DNA from: Chionis minor
Taxonomy: Eukaryota > Chordata > Aves > Charadriiformes > Chionididae
Assembly: GCA_013398295.1 (NCBI GenBank)
Contig: VZSF01006858.1
Location: forward strand, 819-64,818
Length of the DNA stretch: 64,000 nucleotides
Direction of reading: 5' to 3'
The notes under the pieces were generated by a model. That model had not been told where the DNA came from, made no database searches, and worked only from the letters and a program-made list of their open reading frames with translations. Position numbers and translations under genes: made by a program. Of this stretch, positions 60,276-64,000 are shown piece by piece (the first letter of the stretch is position 1; each line of letters begins with the position of its first letter).

Positions 60276-61928
60276 CGAGCAAACCTGTCATGTAGAGCCA
60301 GTCAAATATTGGTTTTGTGAAGAATCATGCCACTTTGAAATTTGTTCCTGATCTGCTGTTGAAATGAAAATTACTATTTTTGAGAGTTCCTCACGATTGG
60401 TTTTCCCAAAATTTTAATTTCTGAATTTTTGTCTGTTAGATGTTCAAAATAGTGTCAGGGTGTTTCAGTGCCAAGCATGTCCTATTTTGACTTAAAATAG
60501 AAATGGTATTTCAATCAATAGATGAACTGAAGTAATAACAGGATTTCTAACAAACACATCCCCACCCCAAAAATAATTCAGCTATTCTATGCTCATATGG
60601 TAGGCAATAGCATAGGAATAAGAAATGTGAAAGGTCATATAATGGGATTTTAAATGTCACTTCTTAAGTTTCCTCAATTAAATTTTAAATACTTTTTCCT
60701 GTGGGGCTTTCCCTAGCAGTAACTGAATTTTAAGAAGAAATTGTGGTTTTATCAAAACAGACTTTTGGAAAGCTATGCTGACCATGTTTAATCCTCATCA
60801 GCTGGGGTTTTTCCCTTTCTTGCTTTTTGAAAATGCTGGTGGTTGTTTTGTGTCTTTTGGGGAGTTTCTGTTGTTTTTGACTGAAACATCAAGTTTAAAT
60901 AGTGAAAACTTGTAACTGTTAAAGAGCCTCTGGCAAGGAGAAGACCACTGGGAGTGCTAGCCCTGCTATCATGATGAATTTCTGCTTGGAACATTTATCA
61001 CGCGTATCATAAATGGAGGATATCATGGGCCGTAACCACATTCTGCTGTGTTACGCAGGTCAAAGGGACTCAGCTGTTTGTATAGGAGGAGGATTATGCC
61101 TTCAACAATTATAAAAATATCAGCCTTGGTAAGGAAGCTCAGGTGATGGAGTGCCATCCCACTCCAAGCTAAGTTATTCTACTGATTTTTATTTTTTTTT
61201 CCAGTTCAGAACTTGTTGCTCTCGGATTTCAGCTTCCAGACACACTGTTTTTCTGCCAAATTACAGACCTATATGACCTCTATGGCTACTCACATTCCCT
61301 GTTGGTAACTCGAATCTGTAAAACATTTAACTTTCATTTTGATGTGCTATGTTGATCCTCTTGCATCTATCAGTGTCAAGCCTCTCCAGATCTCCAGGCT
61401 TGCACTTGGCCAATAATGGTCTCTATAGATCTGGGAACACAAGGGAGCCCCGTATTTTACAACGTTCCTAAATGTAAGCTAATGCCTTAGCATCATGCCA
61501 TTCAGATGAATTTACTAGTGAAGCTGTAAGAGAACAGGCCAGAAGACTGATCAGTCTTTGTTAGAGGTTATCACATTTTTGTCACTTCCAAATGTTCCCT
61601 GCAGTTATTTTATACGTATTTATTTCTTTGGGTTGTTAATATGGGTCTTGGGGTGTATTGAGCACAACATGGACAGCTGCAGGATTTCACTAAAAACACA
61701 TATTCTGGCTGAAGGCCACCGTGCTGCTAATCTGTCCTGCCCTGTGTGAGCCTTAGCTGGATTATGAAGAACTGCTGGTTTTAGTGACACTCTGTAAAGC
61801 ACAGAGGGCTGCCATCGTAAAGCACCTTGTGAAACTGCAGATGTAGATCAGAATTTCTGTAGGACAGAGCTCGCGTTGCCACTTTCTTGTTTTACATATT
61901 GTGCCCAAAATCTTGCAGTGTAATTATT

Positions 61929-62214
61929 ATAGAATCCTAGAATGGTTTAGGTTGGAAGGGGCTTTAAAGATCATCTAGTTCCAACCCCCCTGCCATGGGA
62001 AGGGACCCCACCCACTAGACCTGGTTGCTCAAAGGCTCATCCAACCTGGCCTTGAACACTTCCACGGGGCTTCCACAACTTCTCTGGTTCTGGTGCCTCG
62101 CCACCCTCAGTGAAGAATTTCTTCCTGAGATCTAATCTAATTCTCCCTTCTTCCAGTTTGAAGCCATTACCATCGTCCTATTGATACATGCCCTTGAAAA
62201 AGTCCCTCTCCAGG
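61929..62214 (-). mobile_element. CR1 retrotransposon, short 3' fragment
   Basis: On the plus strand it begins TAGAATCCTAGAATGG (terminal repeat), continues GTTGGAAGGGGCTTTAAAGA and TTCCAACCCCCCTGCC, then ORF2 C-terminal codons on the minus strand up to AGTCCCTCTCCAGGG. About 285 bases survive, with small deletions (for example near 62060-62085) relative to the 35426 copy. Confidence 0.94.
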
Positions 62215-64000
62215 GCAATTACTTTGCAATAGGGGCAATTATTGTATTTTGCTTGCCACAGGAATTCCCTTTCCTGCCTGAGCGGCAGTATGTTTGAAGA
62301 AGGTGGTCACTAGGGTCACCATTCTCCATTGCTTGTACCTTATGCTTTTGACTTAATAGCACTTGGCAGAGTTGAATTTGACCTTAGCTTGCTCAGGGCT
62401 GACTGCCATTGAATCCAAGTTACAACATGTAACGAAGCTGGGGATCTTATTGCCCCAAGGAATCAATATACCTCTAGGCGTTAGCAAGATCCTAGAAAGA
62501 AACAGAAGCTCATTTGTATGCAAGTAGATGAATAAGAACATCCATAATTATATGAAGAAGGTACCGGCCCATCATATGCAAGACCTGCTTCTTTTTCTAG
62601 ATGGCCATCACTCCTCTTTCATCCCTTCCTGCTTTACTTTTCCCGTTTTTCTTCCTTTAGCATACTGTAGTGCTTCAGTCCGTCTACGTTTTAATTTCTG
62701 TAACAGCCATGTGGTATCAAACAATATTCTAGCTGGTTCTTATTGTAATATAAATAAAAAGTACTAGTCAATTCCTGTGACCTGTGAATATAAAATTAAT
62801 TCAGAGGAAGGAGTTTTTAGTAAAATAATCAAACTTGCATGTTCAGTCAGCAGCAGAAGGCAAATGATTTAAGTAGGACAGTTGTGGCCATTCTTCTCTT
62901 CTTTGGGGATTTATGCCCACATAACTGGGGAATGTGTTGAGCCCTGTCCCTCACCATCTACTACTTCTAGTAGCCCTTCGCTTTTATATTGTCTCAGCCT
63001 TATTTAAATATTGGCCCTGTCCAGCTGGGAAGAAACAGAAAGGATAACTGCAAGAATGAGACAAAATATGATGTTACAATGCTGAAATAAACCTGGTACA
63101 GGAAAGGCAAGAAAGTCGAGCTCAGTGAAAGCTGTAGAACAAGCTGGAAATCTTTGGGTGGAAGGCTTTTCTAATGGAAAATGCTGATTCATCCAGCACT
63201 TGGCAAAAAGGTGTTAATTTCAAATAAACCTTATTTAGAAGGAGTGATTGAAAACCATTTCCATAACATTACAGTCGAACTTTGAAGGCTTGAAATGACT
63301 TCAGTTTTGTCTTTGATATTATTCAGTCTGTTTTGAAATTTTGATTGGTTGGGAATTTCAATTTCTGTTTAGCTTTTGTTCTTTTTCAGAACTGATTTAT
63401 TAATTAGCAGTGTTTGATTTCTTTTTTTTTTTTAAATAGAAATTACGGCTTTTCCCACAAAGAGGGGAAAAAAAATAGTTAGGTTACACAAGTCAATTAT
63501 AATGAGATGGTGGTTGAGCAAGAGTAACCTGAAGGGAAAAGCCTACGAAGGAAGAAGAGAAAATCTTGTACAGCGGTACCTACAGCAGTATCTGATGCTG
63601 AGACAGGTATTTGGGTGGCAGGATCTCCAGGGTGCCCAGCACTGGATGTATGTAACCAGACTGCCAGGGTATTTTGGTGAGAGCTCAGCCCTGCGTGGTG
63701 GCCAGTGAAGTCTGTTGCTGGGTTTCAGCAGGAAAAACCTGAGCTTCTCTTTCCCTATGAATTTCTTGATCTCATCTTGCCTTTTGAAAATTAAGAGAGG
63801 AGGATGGTCCAACCTGGCTCCAGCCCTTTCCTACAACATGGGATGGCAAACTCACTTTCCTGCTTGGTGTCTGGGCTCTTCAAAGCTTAAAAGGAGCCAG
63901 CAGGGTCGATCCACCCATGTTACTGGCATTTGCATGTTTTAACTTCATGGTCCTGTGGGGCTTGCTTTGTGATTTCTAGCTACTCAGGGGTGAACATCCC
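62215..64000. other. Unique non-coding sequence, no gene recognised
   Basis: It contains a T-run at about 63421-63433 and A-rich patches. Nothing here supports a gene, RNA gene or mobile element. The window ends inside this sequence. Confidence 0.6.

Larger units (their letters stand above)
57929..61928. other. Unique non-coding sequence, no gene recognised
   Basis: It holds a candidate constrained stretch at about 59640-59770 and an A/C-rich tract at 60186-60275. The other open frames are short and overlapping. Confidence 0.6.

Noticed and set aside
1..64000. CRISPR arrays, bacterial operons, tRNA or rRNA genes
   Set aside because: No regularly spaced repeats, no prokaryotic gene density, and no cloverleaf or rRNA signature was seen on reading. 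A tRNAscan run was not possible.
1..64000. Endogenous retrovirus or LTR element
   Set aside because: No paired long direct repeats with TG...CA ends, no primer-binding site and no gag/pol/env-like frame was found by eye.

Overview
This window looks like avian nuclear DNA and is almost entirely non-coding. The evidence for a bird is its interspersed-repeat content. Every clearly recognisable mobile element is a CR1-type non-LTR retrotransposon, mostly 5'-truncated, with the typical 3' tail of imperfect ATTCTATG-type repeats. I see no Alu, L1, B1/B2 or LTR sequence and nothing prokaryotic: no operons, no ribosome-binding sites and no coding density. The species cannot be named from the sequence.

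Layout. Positions 1 to about 1.6 kb look like the 3' untranslated end of a plus-strand gene: AT-rich, with ATTTA motifs, a perfect Pumilio-type site, and a canonical AATAAA at 1594-1599 followed by an A-run. The gene could not be identified. From 1.6 to 22 kb there is unique intergenic or intronic sequence with short low-complexity tracts, including a (CCCAT)9 microsatellite at 4486-4530. The first clear CR1 relic is a short plus-strand tail at 22341-22403. A long, decayed plus-strand CR1 lies at 29700-30870 and still shows the reverse-transcriptase FVDD box. Three minus-strand CR1 copies are packed between 34.0 and 36.15 kb. The last of these (35426-36149) is the best preserved, with a 193-codon open frame for the C-terminal part of CR1 ORF2. 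Further minus-strand CR1s lie at 57071-57928 and 61929-62214. The 36.2-57 kb stretch has no clear CR1 and holds several segments that read like conserved non-coding elements: homeodomain-type TTAATTA clusters near 46.9 kb and a POU-octamer palindrome at 54674-54691.

No complete host protein-coding gene, tRNA, rRNA or CRISPR array is supported. Nearly all the open frames are 60-170 codons, overlap on both strands and match no family I recognise, which is what chance gives in 64 kb. The layout fits the 3' end of one gene followed by a gene-poor flank or a very long intron. That is an inference which annotation transfer or alignment would settle. I found no convincing undescribed biological system. 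The most useful observations are two likely assembly defects (around 536 and 34548-34581), several perfect inverted repeats, a G-quadruplex-capable microsatellite and candidate regulatory elements.
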